A DNA stretch of 64,000 nucleotides from Gorillibacterium massiliense. GTDB lineage: Bacteria; Bacillota; Bacilli; Paenibacillales; NBRC-103111. The stretch covers positions 124,001-188,000 of the forward strand of contig NZ_CBQR020000102.1 in NCBI RefSeq assembly GCF_000455485.1, in the 5' to 3' direction. Each line of letters opens with the position of its first letter. Within the stretch, counting starts at the first letter, position 1. Positions 1-7,855 of the stretch are shown here, piece by piece. The notes under the pieces are model-generated. The model was not told the DNA's origin and did no database searches. It saw nothing but the letters and a program-made list of their open reading frames with translations. Made by a program: the position numbers and the translations under genes.

Positions 1-906
1 CAGTCGAGAAAACAACAGTACGATCAAGATCAAACGATCCGGCGAAACGTGAAACAACGTGTAGGACGCGTACAAAAACCCGACCATTAAAAACCCCGAA
101 ACCGCCTTGTACACGGACTGAGTCCGGGACTGCAGCTTCAGGAACTGCATGCTGTTATCCTGAAAATCTTGGTTGAAGGAACGGAACCATGCCGTATGCT
201 GGCCTTCCATCCGGTTGCTTTTGATATCCTTGATGCCACTAAACTGATCCGTAATCCCGGCAAAATACCGCGCCGACAAATCCGTGATGCGCTCCCCCAA
301 TTCCTTCGATTTCCGGACATTCCGGCGGGAAAGCAGCGCGAGAACTACGCCGCAGATCAGAATGGAGAAGGTGAGCTCCACCGAAAGCCAGAGAGCAAGT
401 CCGATTTGCACTGCCGTAAACAGAAGGGTAGTAACAAAGCCCAAAGCCATATAAATGCCGTCGATGACCCGAGGCAGCTCCGACTCCATGATATGAATGA
501 AATCGGACTTCCGTCTACGCAAGAAAAACGGCCAATCTGCGGCCAACAAAGATTCGTAAAACTCTTCCCGCATGTGGCGGTCAAAGCCCATCTCCAGTTT
601 TTGGTTCCAAATTTGTTGGCTGCGCTGGAGGACAATCTGAATGCCTAACAGCAGCAGGAAGGCAATGAGGACGATCGCCAAAGCCTTATCCTGCGGCAAC
701 CCTTTCAGAGGCGCAGCCAGCGTCTGGGAAAACGGGATGGAACTTGCGCTCGAGTCGGTTAAACCGATCACGCCGAGCATGGGCACAAGCAGGACGAGCC
801 CGAAGCTTTGCAGCAGGCTGACGAACATCATCCCGAGAAGATAAACGTAAAGCTTTGTTCCGGCAAACAAGCGAAGCTTATTCATATAACGAAAAACAAT
901 ACCCAT
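1..906 (-). CDS. ABC exporter, membrane domain (partial, runs off the left edge)
   Basis: The minus strand is open from ATG at 906 to the window edge (302 codons), so the C-terminal part and the whole ATPase domain lie outside. The visible part is a type I exporter membrane domain: hydrophobic helices near residues 21-42, 70-88 and two further pairs before the edge, with polar loops between. The start was chosen because AAGGAG lies 9 nt upstream. It is the next gene on the same strand after the RiPP-precursor-like ORF at 1041-1241, so it probably exports that peptide, as PadeD-type transporters do in paeninodin clusters; that role is inferred from position. The rest of the cluster, if present, must lie left of the window. 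Confidence 0.85.
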   Translation of the reverse strand, partial: MGIVFRYMNKLRLFAGTKLYVYLLGMMFVSLLQSFGLVLLVPMLGVIGLTDSSASSIPFSQTLAAPLKGLPQDKALAIVLIAFLLLLGIQIVLQRSQQIWNQKLEMGFDRHMREEFYESLLAADWPFFLRRRKSDFIHIMESELPRVIDGIYMALGFVTTLLFTAVQIGLALWLSVELTFSILICGVVLALLSRRNVRKSKELGERITDLSARYFAGITDQFSGIKDIKSNRMEGQHTAWFRSFNQDFQDNSMQFLKLQSRTQSVYKAVSGFLMVGFLYASYTLFHVSPDRLILIVLLFSRL

Positions 907-969
907 TCCATTGAACTCCTTCATAATCGGCATGGAGCGCTTTTCTCCATCCTTTCTTTTGGCGCGAGA

Positions 970-1034
970 CATGCTAAGGATTTGATCGGGCCCGGATAAA
1001 ATCTTTAGCATGCCGGCCAATCGGCAGGCATGCT
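970..1034 (-). promoter_or_regulatory. Two overlapping, mutually exclusive hairpins between precursor and exporter
   Basis: Arm 1007-1014 (AGCATGCC) pairs perfectly with 1027-1034 (GGCATGCT). The overlapping arm 999-1012 pairs with 970-983 over 14 bp with one G-T mismatch. Because 1007-1012 belongs to both, only one hairpin can form at a time. They follow the precursor stop codon and precede the exporter start, where RiPP operons often hold a partial terminator or processing site that raises precursor over enzyme levels. No long T-run follows, so a simple terminator is less likely than RNA processing or attenuation. The structure is seen; the role is inferred. Confidence 0.55.
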
Positions 1035-1040
1035 CTCGCA

Positions 1041-1241
1041 TCAGGAGAAAACAGGCGGCTTGGTAGGAGTCGGTGTCGGTGTCGTCCGTGGGGTTGGCGT
1101 TGGCGACGGCGTCTTGCAGGGCGTGGAACTGTGTCTCGGTGTCGGCGTTGGCGTACGGCGGGGAGTTGGGGTCGGCGTATGATGCAGGGTCAGCGCGATA
1201 TCCAGAATTTCCACTTCAGGTTGCTTCCATTGCATTTTCAT
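1041..1241 (-). CDS. RiPP precursor-like peptide: paeninodin-type leader with Thr-Pro repeat tail
   Basis: A 66-residue protein. Residues 1-19 (MKMQWKQPEVEILDIALTL) look like the leader of paeninodin-family lasso precursors: aromatic-x-x-Pro, a hydrophobic V-E-I-L-D-I stretch, and a Thr at the penultimate leader position. After it, instead of a lasso core, come five imperfect TPTPTP units separated by basic residues (RR, RH, CK, RT, TK), with one Cys and no Asp or Glu. A lasso macrolactam needs an Asp or Glu side chain, so this tail cannot form one. AGGAGG stands 9 nt before the ATG. The ABC exporter gene follows on the same strand. Alternatives are a wall-spanning or surface Pro-rich peptide that kept a RiPP leader, or chance leader similarity. 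Confidence 0.6.
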   Translation of the reverse strand: MKMQWKQPEVEILDIALTLHHTPTPTPRRTPTPTPRHSSTPCKTPSPTPTPRTTPTPTPTKPPVFS

Positions 1242-1659
1242 TCACTTTTTCCTCCTTTTCATAACGAACTGGCGGCTTCATGTGATTTTCCACTTGCCAA
1301 CTATGTAAGGGGTTTCAAGTGCCGGTTTGGATGAACGACCATCCGCGGCATGGACTCTTTTTAAAAGTCCGGTACGGTTGGAAGCATTTGTTGTACAAGT
1401 GGAAAATGGTTGTTACCGCATTTTTATCATAACACAATTATTCTAAATCCGATACAAATTGTATCTAGGAAAGATTAACATTTATGTGACAAAAGTCATG
1501 GATAATGTCATGACAACTGAATCCCCTGCATCAGGTTAGCGATTTCATCATTTTACATATCCCCTCTTCTCTTTTTACATGTCCAAAATATGGCGCTGCT
1601 ATAACAGAAATGAAACGTTTTCCAGATTGCCATATTCGTGAAAAGGGAGAGTGTCAGGA
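1242..1659. other. Divergent intergenic region with a spaced inverted repeat
   Basis: There is no gene in these 418 bases between the precursor (minus) and the phytase-like gene (plus). TTTTCCACTTG at 1286-1296 is repeated in inverted orientation as CAAGTGGAAAA at 1396-1406, a perfect 11-bp pair with 99 bp between; this could be a pair of regulator sites or a looping element for the precursor promoter. The palindrome TGTCATGACA lies near 1507. The stretch 1410-1500 is AT-rich. I could not place a convincing -35/-10 pair for either gene. Confidence 0.4.
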
Positions 1660-3114
1660 ATGAACAAAAAATGGACGCTGGCCGCAACCGCGGTTCTTGC
1701 GCTCACGGTTGGAACCGGTGTTGTAACGGCTGCAGTAAAATCCGGAAACACGGCGGATCAAATCAAATACTCGAACAACGGTCAAACCGTAACCCCAGCG
1801 GCATCCGCCGTGGACATTGACGGCCGCCTGTACTTGCCGGTCCGCGCTATTGGCGAATCCATGGGCAAATACGTCGATTGGGACGCGTTTCGCCAATCCG
1901 TCTCGTTAACGGACAAGCCTCAGCTCACGGGCAAATATTTTCTCCAGGAAGCGGATTTGGCCGAAGGGATTAAAATGGGTATCGGCTCCTCGCTGACCCA
2001 CATCCCCGGCGACCCGGACAACGTCTTTTATTCGACGGCAGACCGCGGTCCCAACGGCCAAGTGGACGTAAACGGCGTCACAGTCCGAACGTTCCCGTTG
2101 CCGGATTACACTCCGACCGTATATAAAATCCAAATCGCCGATGGTAAAATCAACATTCTCGACCGCATCCCGTTGAAGGTGCAAGGTACCGATCCCGTTA
2201 CAGGCAAAGCGGCCATTACCGGCTTGCCGAACATCAAGGGCCGCGACGAAGCTCCCTTTGACACGAAAGGCGAGAAGGAATTGGCCTACGACCCCTACGG
2301 TCTCGATATCGAAGGACTCGCTTACAATTCGACGGATGATACCTTCTGGATATCCGACGAATACGGCCCCTCCATCGTACACGTAAAACGCGACGGAACC
2401 ATCCTCGAACGGATCGTCCCTAAGGGTTGGGCGTCCCAGGCTTCCGCCGATCTGGTGCCGAGCCGTGAGACCCTGCCTGCAGTCTACAACAAGCTGCGCC
2501 AAAACCGCGGCGCCGAATCCGTCGGCATCACCCCGGACGGCAAATACATGTTCATGGCTATGCAAAACGCGTTGCGCAACCCGGACAAAAAGATGGACAA
2601 TTCCCGTCAAGTCCGCATCATCAAGTTTGATCTGACCACCCTGAAGCCCGTTGCCGAATACGCCTACTTGCTGGAAGACACAACGGAATACACCAATCTG
2701 GTTCAAGGCGATATCGTCGTTTCCGATATGGTTGCCGTAAACGACCACACCCTGCTTATCGACGAGCGGGACAAATTTCCCGGGGACAAAGCCCAACTGA
2801 AGCGGATTTATGCCGTGGACCTGACAGGCGCCACTAATATCCTTGGCAAATACGACGACGCCACCGCAGCGGGCAAAACGTTGGAGCAAATGACGCTTAC
2901 CGACTTGCGGACAAACGGAATCTCCCCGGTGTCCAAACGGACCATTTTGGATGCGGTGGAGTTCAAATTCCCTTACGAAAAAATCGAAGGTCTCTCCCTC
3001 GTAAACGGGGACACGCTGGCGATCGTCAACGACAATGACTTCGGCATCGGCAGCACGTCAGCGGAGAACGGGACCGAGCTATGGACCTTCAAGCTGCCCT
3101 ATACGATTAAATAA
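1660..3114 (+). CDS. Secreted esterase-like phytase-family protein with stalk domain
   Basis: A 484-residue exported protein. An N-terminal signal peptide (MNKKWTL, then a hydrophobic core ending near residue 24) is followed by a short copper-amine-oxidase-N-like stalk segment (about residues 30-85, with RLYLPVRAIGESMG). The remainder is a beta-propeller-like domain of the esterase-like-activity-of-phytase family (Pfam Phytase-like): the EGLAY and WISDEYGPSI motifs near residues 220-245 and EGLSLVNGDTLAIVNDND near the C-terminus are typical. Such proteins are secreted or surface-held phosphoesterases whose natural substrate is usually unknown. ATG 1660 is preferred over the in-frame GTG at 1651 because it gives a normal signal peptide. 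A terminator follows directly. Confidence 0.85.
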   Translation: MNKKWTLAATAVLALTVGTGVVTAAVKSGNTADQIKYSNNGQTVTPAASAVDIDGRLYLPVRAIGESMGKYVDWDAFRQSVSLTDKPQLTGKYFLQEADLAEGIKMGIGSSLTHIPGDPDNVFYSTADRGPNGQVDVNGVTVRTFPLPDYTPTVYKIQIADGKINILDRIPLKVQGTDPVTGKAAITGLPNIKGRDEAPFDTKGEKELAYDPYGLDIEGLAYNSTDDTFWISDEYGPSIVHVKRDGTILERIVPKGWASQASADLVPSRETLPAVYNKLRQNRGAESVGITPDGKYMFMAMQNALRNPDKKMDNSRQVRIIKFDLTTLKPVAEYAYLLEDTTEYTNLVQGDIVVSDMVAVNDHTLLIDERDKFPGDKAQLKRIYAVDLTGATNILGKYDDATAAGKTLEQMTLTDLRTNGISPVSKRTILDAVEFKFPYEKIEGLSLVNGDTLAIVNDNDFGIGSTSAENGTELWTFKLPYTIK

Positions 3115-3132
3115 TGAACTTGCGGTTAGTTG

Positions 3133-3163
3133 GAGGCCGGATTTCCTCTCCGGTCTCTTTTTT
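3133..3163 (+). terminator. Rho-independent terminator after the phytase-like gene
   Basis: GAGGCCGGA (3133-3141) pairs with TCCGGTCTC (3149-3157), with one G-T pair, followed by six T. Confidence 0.85.
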
Positions 3164-3311
3164 CGTCTCCAGTGAAGAGTTCGAATCCCCTGCAGCTAAT
3201 GATAGAAAACAGTTGCCTCATTTGGGATTGTTTGGTAGATTGAAGTCGACACCCTTTTTACCCAAAGAGAAGCAAGCCTCTGCACGGCCATACTCACTTG
3301 GGGTGATTACC

Positions 3312-4070
3312 ATGTCTATCCGATTTCGCCTCGGAAGGCCCGGGAAACGGAGTTCCACCGCCATGTTCCAAGCGTTGAAAAAGTCCATCCGAGCAGTCAA
3401 ACTTCTTTTTCGCGACGGAAACTACCGCTCCATTGTCTTCATGAAGATCTTCCACTCGAAAGACGTGCACCAAACGGCGTCATATACCTCGATGAACCGC
3501 TACCCCGACATTTTTTCCGCATGCCGCGGCTATTTTGCCGAAAAAAACGGCACCGATCTCAACATCCTCTCTTATGGCTGCTCGACCGGAGAAGAAGTGC
3601 TGTCCCTTCGCCATTATTTCCCCCAAGCACGTCTCGTCGGAGCGGAAATCAACAAGCGCAATCTGGAGATCTGCAGAAGCCTCCCGGTGGACGAAAACAT
3701 TTCTTTCATCTACTCCAGCGACCCCGAAATCCGCAAGCATGGGCCATATGACGCCATCTTCTGCATGGCCGTTCTCCAGAGAAAGCCCCACTACATAGCC
3801 GAAAAGGGCATTCGCGATTTGAGCGATATTTACCCGTTCGATAAATTCGAACAACAAGTGATCAAACTGAATCAATCCGTCAAACCCGGCGGGCTGCTGA
3901 TTATTCACATTGCGCAATATTCTCTCGATGACACGGTCGTGGGGACGAAGTACGAACCCGTCGGAACTTTCAACTACGAAAAATACGGCCTGCCCATGTT
4001 CGATCAAAAAAGCCAACTAATCGTTAGAGCGTATCCGCCAAAGTCCATTTACCGGAAAAAGGGCGGTTAA
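3312..4070 (+). CDS. CheR-like class I SAM-dependent methyltransferase
   Basis: A 252-residue soluble protein. The glycine motif for S-adenosylmethionine is YGCSTGEEVLSL (near residues 91-102), the form usual in CheR-type methyltransferases (GCSTGEE), followed by an acidic residue at the end of strand 2 (GAEINKRN), DAIFCMAVLQ as motif IV, and KPGGLLIIHIAQYS as post-motif. The substrate is unknown; there is no CheR N-terminal helical domain and no chemotaxis gene nearby, so receptor methylation is unlikely. The reading frame is open back to 3114, but that part crosses the upstream terminator; ATG 3312 with GGGGTG upstream is the sensible start. Confidence 0.8.
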   Translation: MSIRFRLGRPGKRSSTAMFQALKKSIRAVKLLFRDGNYRSIVFMKIFHSKDVHQTASYTSMNRYPDIFSACRGYFAEKNGTDLNILSYGCSTGEEVLSLRHYFPQARLVGAEINKRNLEICRSLPVDENISFIYSSDPEIRKHGPYDAIFCMAVLQRKPHYIAEKGIRDLSDIYPFDKFEQQVIKLNQSVKPGGLLIIHIAQYSLDDTVVGTKYEPVGTFNYEKYGLPMFDQKSQLIVRAYPPKSIYRKKGG

Positions 4071-4077
4071 CCGCAAC

Positions 4078-4114
4078 AAAAGCCCCGCCTGCGCGAGATG
4101 CAGGAGGGGCTTTT
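4078..4114. terminator. Bidirectional terminator between convergent genes
   Basis: AAAAGCCCC at the left pairs with GGGGCTTTT at the right, with an inner CCTGC/GCAGG pair. It serves the methyltransferase (plus) and the beta-helix lipoprotein (minus). Confidence 0.9.
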
Positions 4115-4125
4115 GTTTGCAGCGA

Positions 4126-6144
4126 TTATCCCTTCGTTTGGGTCGAAGATTGGCTGTCTTGAGTCGGCATATCGCCGCCGGAGCTGCCATTGCCGCCATC
4201 GGAGCTGGGGGCGCTTCCTCCTTGACCGCCGTTGCCATTCATGCCGCGTCCGCCGCCGTCCATGCCTCGGCCACCTCCACCGCCGAAGCCGCCCATGCCG
4301 CTTTGGGCTTCGGTTACGCCGGATTCGTTTACCCAGGTAATGGCGTTCGCCATGGTGAATTCGACCACCTTCGTACCTTCTTTATATGCTCCTCCGTCAT
4401 AAAGTCCATCGGTTTCGTTGCCTGTGGACGTACCGCCCGAACTCAAGATATACGAACCGTCTTTCTTTAGCTCCGGCGAGCTGACGAACACAGATTGATA
4501 AGATTTAGAAGGAGCAAAGGTGAGAATACTCTTCCCGTCTTTATCCTCTAAATGAACAAGGGTGCCTGCTTGCTGAGTGCCGGAGAATGTCATCATGATC
4601 CCAGCCTGGGTGGAGCTGTCCGAAGTCGCCTGCGCCATACCGGAGCTGCCGGCAGCAATCAGGAAACCGCCTGTCATAACAAAAGTTCCGTTATAATCAA
4701 GGGGGCCGTTACCGTTGTCCGTAGGTCCGTTCACAATGACCGTACCGCCGCTCATTTCAACGGAGCCGTTAGAATCAATTCCGTCACCGCCGGCATCAAC
4801 GGTCAAGTCCCCGCCGCTAATGCTCAACATGACACCTTCCTCCGCTTGATCCATACCGCCGCCGGGACCGCCGCCAAAGCCGCCGCGTCCGCCGAAACCG
4901 CCACCGCCGTTATCAAAACCAGACTGGCTGTCCGCCGTCCCTTGTCCGCCCACGCTTGGTGCAGCCGGAGCGCTGGCTTGGGCATCCTTTCCGCCGTTAT
5001 TCCCTTTCGCTGTGTTCGCGTTTCCGTCGGCCGGAGCCGCGCCTGCCGCGTTCTCATCCGTTGTATTCGACGAGCCTAATGCTGCATTCACGCCGTCGTC
5101 GGAGGAGACAACACTGATCTTGCCGTCAGATATGTCAATAATCGGCGCTTCAATGCCTTCGTAGCTCTTCTTAATGTCGATGGTGCCTCCGGCAATGGCG
5201 ATGGAAAGATCCGCATGAATGCCATCGTCTTCGGCGTTGATCTCTACGTCGCCGCCGGCGATATGGAGGCCTCCGCTGCTGTGCAGGGCATCTTTTTTTG
5301 CAGTGAGATGGAAAGTGCCTCCAGCCAGAGACAGATAGCCTTCCTCGCCCTCTTTATCGTTGGATGACTTGATGCTGTGCTTGCCTGCATCCACAGTAAT
5401 CGTGCCGTCTTGGACCGCTACCATATCCTTGCCAACAATACCGTCGGCGGCAGCCTTCACTTCCAGAATGCCTCCGGTGATTTTCAGATCGTCCTTACTC
5501 TTGATTCCATCATTGTAGTTAGCCGTAACCGTCAGCTTCCCAGTTCCGTTAATGGTCAGATCGTCTTTGCTGAAAATCGCGCCGTCCGGCTCATCTGTTT
5601 CCGCGTCCGGGAACACGTAGTTGGCACCGTCCGATACCGTATTTTCCGTTCCTTCCGGCAGGCTGATGATGGTCTTGCCCGCTACTTCCACGTAAATGGC
5701 GGAGGAGTCGCTGTTATGAATCTCCGCCCCGTTCAGCACCAGGCGAACGATCCCTTTATCCGGCACATTGACCACAAGCTGGCCGTCATCCAATTTGCCG
5801 CTGACGACGTACGTTCCCGCCTTTGTGATCGTAACCGAGCCATCCTTTGCCTCGGCTCCCGAGCCATCTATGGTAGCACCGGACCCGTTCAGCGCAATAC
5901 TCGCCGGATTGCCCGTGCTCCAATCGGTATATAAATCGTCGTCATCGTAGTTCACAACCTTGATCACGGGATCTAGATTTGCATCGCTGCTGGTGGTGCC
6001 AGCAGTTGCCGTTGTTGCCGTCCCGTTCGCTTTCGTCCCAGAGCCGCTCTGCGCCGAAGTTCCCGAACTGCATGCCGATACCAGAAGCGCGCATAATAAT
6101 AGCAAGCTTGCCGACTTGATTTTCCACTTTTTTATGATCATCAT
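4126..6144 (-). CDS. Carbohydrate-binding beta-helix lipoprotein (Cthe_2159/DUF4353 family)
   Basis: A 672-residue exported lipoprotein: signal peptide with lipobox VSAC near residues 22-25, then a Ser/Gly/Thr linker. Residues about 50-350 are repeating parallel beta-helix rungs (many DDGIHAD, KSKDDLKITGG and GGTIDI turns), the fold of Clostridium Cthe_2159, which binds cellulose and acidic sugars with calcium. A low-complexity Asn/Ala/Gly insertion and a Gly-rich segment follow (about 355-440), then more rungs, and a very Gly/Met/Asn-rich tail. It is the last gene of an operon with DUF4956 (14 nt gap) and a VTC-domain protein, a combination known from many Firmicutes. The operon promoter at 7622-7655 carries the operator shared with the neighbouring two-component system. 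A surface role in polymer binding is inferred. Confidence 0.88.
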   Translation of the reverse strand: MMIIKKWKIKSASLLLLCALLVSACSSGTSAQSGSGTKANGTATTATAGTTSSDANLDPVIKVVNYDDDDLYTDWSTGNPASIALNGSGATIDGSGAEAKDGSVTITKAGTYVVSGKLDDGQLVVNVPDKGIVRLVLNGAEIHNSDSSAIYVEVAGKTIISLPEGTENTVSDGANYVFPDAETDEPDGAIFSKDDLTINGTGKLTVTANYNDGIKSKDDLKITGGILEVKAAADGIVGKDMVAVQDGTITVDAGKHSIKSSNDKEGEEGYLSLAGGTFHLTAKKDALHSSGGLHIAGGDVEINAEDDGIHADLSIAIAGGTIDIKKSYEGIEAPIIDISDGKISVVSSDDGVNAALGSSNTTDENAAGAAPADGNANTAKGNNGGKDAQASAPAAPSVGGQGTADSQSGFDNGGGGFGGRGGFGGGPGGGMDQAEEGVMLSISGGDLTVDAGGDGIDSNGSVEMSGGTVIVNGPTDNGNGPLDYNGTFVMTGGFLIAAGSSGMAQATSDSSTQAGIMMTFSGTQQAGTLVHLEDKDGKSILTFAPSKSYQSVFVSSPELKKDGSYILSSGGTSTGNETDGLYDGGAYKEGTKVVEFTMANAITWVNESGVTEAQSGMGGFGGGGGRGMDGGGRGMNGNGGQGGSAPSSDGGNGSSGGDMPTQDSQSSTQTKG

Positions 6145-6158
6145 TCATCATCCTCTCT

Positions 6159-6839
6159 TTAATATTCTGCAGCCGTTGGAGTCATGGTTAACGAGATATC
6201 GAGATTGCCATTCCGGCACCGGATGGCGTCGAGGAACTCTTTTTGATTCGTCAGATGGTCAAGGCTCACCAGGTACACCAGTTCATACAGGCTTCCCAGC
6301 TCCGTCGTTTTCACTTTTTTCAAGTCATACTGCACGTTAAACGTCTTGAAAATCTCGTCGAAGGCTTCCTCATACCCCAGATTTTCCGGGATGGTCACCT
6401 TCAGTGTTTTTTGCGCTGCCTTTTGGGCGCCGAATTTGATGGTTTTCAAAAAGAACATAAGCAGGCACAAAATAACCGTAAACAAAACCGCATAACCGAA
6501 AGCGCCTACGCCGCAAGCCAAACCCGCCGCCATGGTGAATAAAACAAACGCGATATCCTTCGGGTCGCCAGGGGCGCTGCGGAATCGGATAATCGAGAAG
6601 GCGCCGGCCAGACTGAACGCTCTGGCGATATTGCTGCCGATCATCAGGATGATGATAGCGATAATCGCCGGCAGCACAATCATCGTCAAGGTAAAACCTT
6701 GAGTGAATGCAGGTTGGGTTTTCATATAGGTAAAGCTGATCACCGCACCCAAGGCGATCGCCACCAAAATCGTCACAACGGCGCTGCCAAATGTGAGATC
6801 CGTACTTGCCGCTACCGTTGAAAATAAAGAATCCATCAT
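6159..6839 (-). CDS. DUF4956 integral membrane protein
   Basis: A 226-residue protein with four predicted membrane helices (about residues 18-38, 48-68, 98-115 and 117-134) and a soluble C-terminal domain of about 85 residues resembling an ACT/ferredoxin-like fold. The motif IRFRSAPGDPKDIAFVLF between helices is the family signature. The function is not established; the gene regularly neighbours VTC-domain polyphosphate polymerases and CotH or beta-helix surface proteins. Its ATG overlaps the stop of the upstream VTC gene by 4 bp, showing translational coupling. Confidence 0.9.
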   Translation of the reverse strand: MMDSLFSTVAASTDLTFGSAVVTILVAIALGAVISFTYMKTQPAFTQGFTLTMIVLPAIIAIIILMIGSNIARAFSLAGAFSIIRFRSAPGDPKDIAFVLFTMAAGLACGVGAFGYAVLFTVILCLLMFFLKTIKFGAQKAAQKTLKVTIPENLGYEEAFDEIFKTFNVQYDLKKVKTTELGSLYELVYLVSLDHLTNQKEFLDAIRCRNGNLDISLTMTPTAAEY

Positions 6840-7573
6840 ACGAACATTCTCTCCTCCGCGAACCGTTCGTTTCGCATTTTTTTATATTCATTGCCGTACT
6901 TGGAAAAGCTCGTGCGGTACATGTGATGCTCCGACAGCATTTTGGACAACCAGACGGGAATGGTATTCTCCGCCTTCACTTCCATCAGCCATTGCCCCCG
7001 TTCCATCAGCGGTTCCCCGTAATCCCCGTCCTCCAGCCGGACATCGTACCGCCGGGACCGGATATTCGTATCGAAGGTGATGCGCAAATCCCGGTTGTCC
7101 TTGGCAAACATCGCAATCCTCTCATAGGCCAGATAAACTTTCGGCAACAGATTATAGCGCGTAAGAAAATAATTGATCTCCCGAACCACCTGAGCGTTCA
7201 TATAAGGTTGCAGCTCCGGCTCCATTCCGGTGCGCACGAATTCATAAGCCTCGTCTAGCCGAAGCGCCGTTCGCCGCTTGTTTACCAGACCGCACACCTT
7301 CTTTTTCAGCTCCAGATAGACCTTATCTTCCCGGCCGGGTATGCCGTACGCCCTGACTCTCAGCTTTTCTTTGTATTTGGGCTTGGCCAGACTGCTGCGA
7401 ATTAAGGAATCGTGTTCCGTATCAAAATACACGTTGCTGATGGTATAGAACTTGTCGTTCTTGTTGTACTCATCCAGCACCATATAGTCGAGAAGCCGGT
7501 TGTAGATGGCGTAAAACGTTTTGCTGTCCATCACATATTTGTTCTCATATCGGTTAAACACTTCAATCGCCAC
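6836..7573 (-). CDS. VTC-domain polyphosphate polymerase
   Basis: A 245-residue cytosolic protein. The VTC domain, a tunnel-shaped beta-barrel that makes polyphosphate from ATP in the yeast vacuolar transporter chaperone, covers nearly the whole length. Visible family marks are NRYENKYVM at the start, YFDTEH (about 50), the basic KPKYKEKLRVRAYG stretch, the YLELKKK metal/phosphate-binding strand (about 87-93), LRITFDTNIRSRR (about 160) and WLMEVKAE (about 192). Family knowledge supports polyphosphate synthesis; the coupling to DUF4956 and a surface lipoprotein suggests a role at the membrane. It is the first gene of the three-gene operon. Confidence 0.88.
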   Translation of the reverse strand: MAIEVFNRYENKYVMDSKTFYAIYNRLLDYMVLDEYNKNDKFYTISNVYFDTEHDSLIRSSLAKPKYKEKLRVRAYGIPGREDKVYLELKKKVCGLVNKRRTALRLDEAYEFVRTGMEPELQPYMNAQVVREINYFLTRYNLLPKVYLAYERIAMFAKDNRDLRITFDTNIRSRRYDVRLEDGDYGEPLMERGQWLMEVKAENTIPVWLSKMLSEHHMYRTSFSKYGNEYKKMRNERFAEERMFV

Positions 7574-7621
7574 GGGAGCTCCTCTCCTTTACAAAACGTT
7601 AATATTTCGTCCCATGGCTGC

Positions 7622-7655
7622 ATCTTACCGGGCCAACCTTTAATGAATCTTAAAC
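7622..7655 (-). promoter_or_regulatory. Promoter and operator of the VTC operon (site A)
   Basis: Reading the minus strand, TTTAAGATT and TTAAAGGTT form direct repeats 11 bp apart (7635-7654), followed after exactly 7 bp by the -10 box TAAGAT (7622-7627). An 11-bp direct repeat replacing the -35 is the usual layout for OmpR/PhoB-type activators. The same arrangement occurs at 7671-7703 and 44125-44157, so the neighbouring response regulator is the probable activator. Confidence 0.75.
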
Positions 7656-7670
7656 GCCAAAACGGCCAAG

Positions 7671-7703
7671 TTTAAGGTTGATTAAAGGTTTTTCCTCTAT
7701 AAT
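7671..7703 (+). promoter_or_regulatory. Promoter and operator of the two-component operon (site B)
   Basis: TTTAAGGTT and TTAAAGGTT are direct repeats 11 bp apart (7671-7690), 7 bp upstream of a perfect TATAAT (7698-7703). The site faces site A back to back, so one regulator bound between the divergent operons could activate both. This suggests autoregulation of the response regulator gene. Confidence 0.78.
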
Positions 7704-7715
7704 GAAGACATGCAG

Positions 7716-7785
7716 GGATAAACGGCTAACGCCGTCCTCGAAGGACGCGCGACGTTTACCGTAGCGAAATAAGCCTATCTATAAT
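7716..7785 (+). repeat. Dispersed repeat, short copy
   Basis: GGATAAACGGC (7716-7726) and GACGTTTACCGTAGCG (7751-7766), followed by an AT-rich AAGCCTATC, recur at 23465-23600. The ends are roughly inverted (GATAAACG against CGTTTACC). Between them CGTCCT/AGGACG forms a 6-bp hairpin. It lies in the 5' leader of the two-component operon, so its RNA form would be in that transcript. Confidence 0.6.
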
Positions 7786-7855
7786 GTCAAACTTATAAAG
7801 TCTTATATAGCGAAGAGACCCGGATCTATCCGGGCAGCAAAAAGGGGACAGCGAC

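Noticed and set aside
1070-1200. Short tandem GGTGTC/GGCGTT-like repeats as a possible CRISPR or satellite
   Set aside because: They are the codons of the Thr-Pro repeats in the precursor-like gene; there are no spacers.
1906-2889. Long minus-strand open frame (327 codons) opposite the phytase-like gene
   Set aside because: It is the antisense shadow of a clear signal-peptide-bearing gene; its translation has no domain and no ribosome binding site.
5377-5934. Plus-strand open frame inside the beta-helix lipoprotein gene
   Set aside because: Antisense shadow of a repetitive GC-rich gene; no motif and no ribosome binding site.
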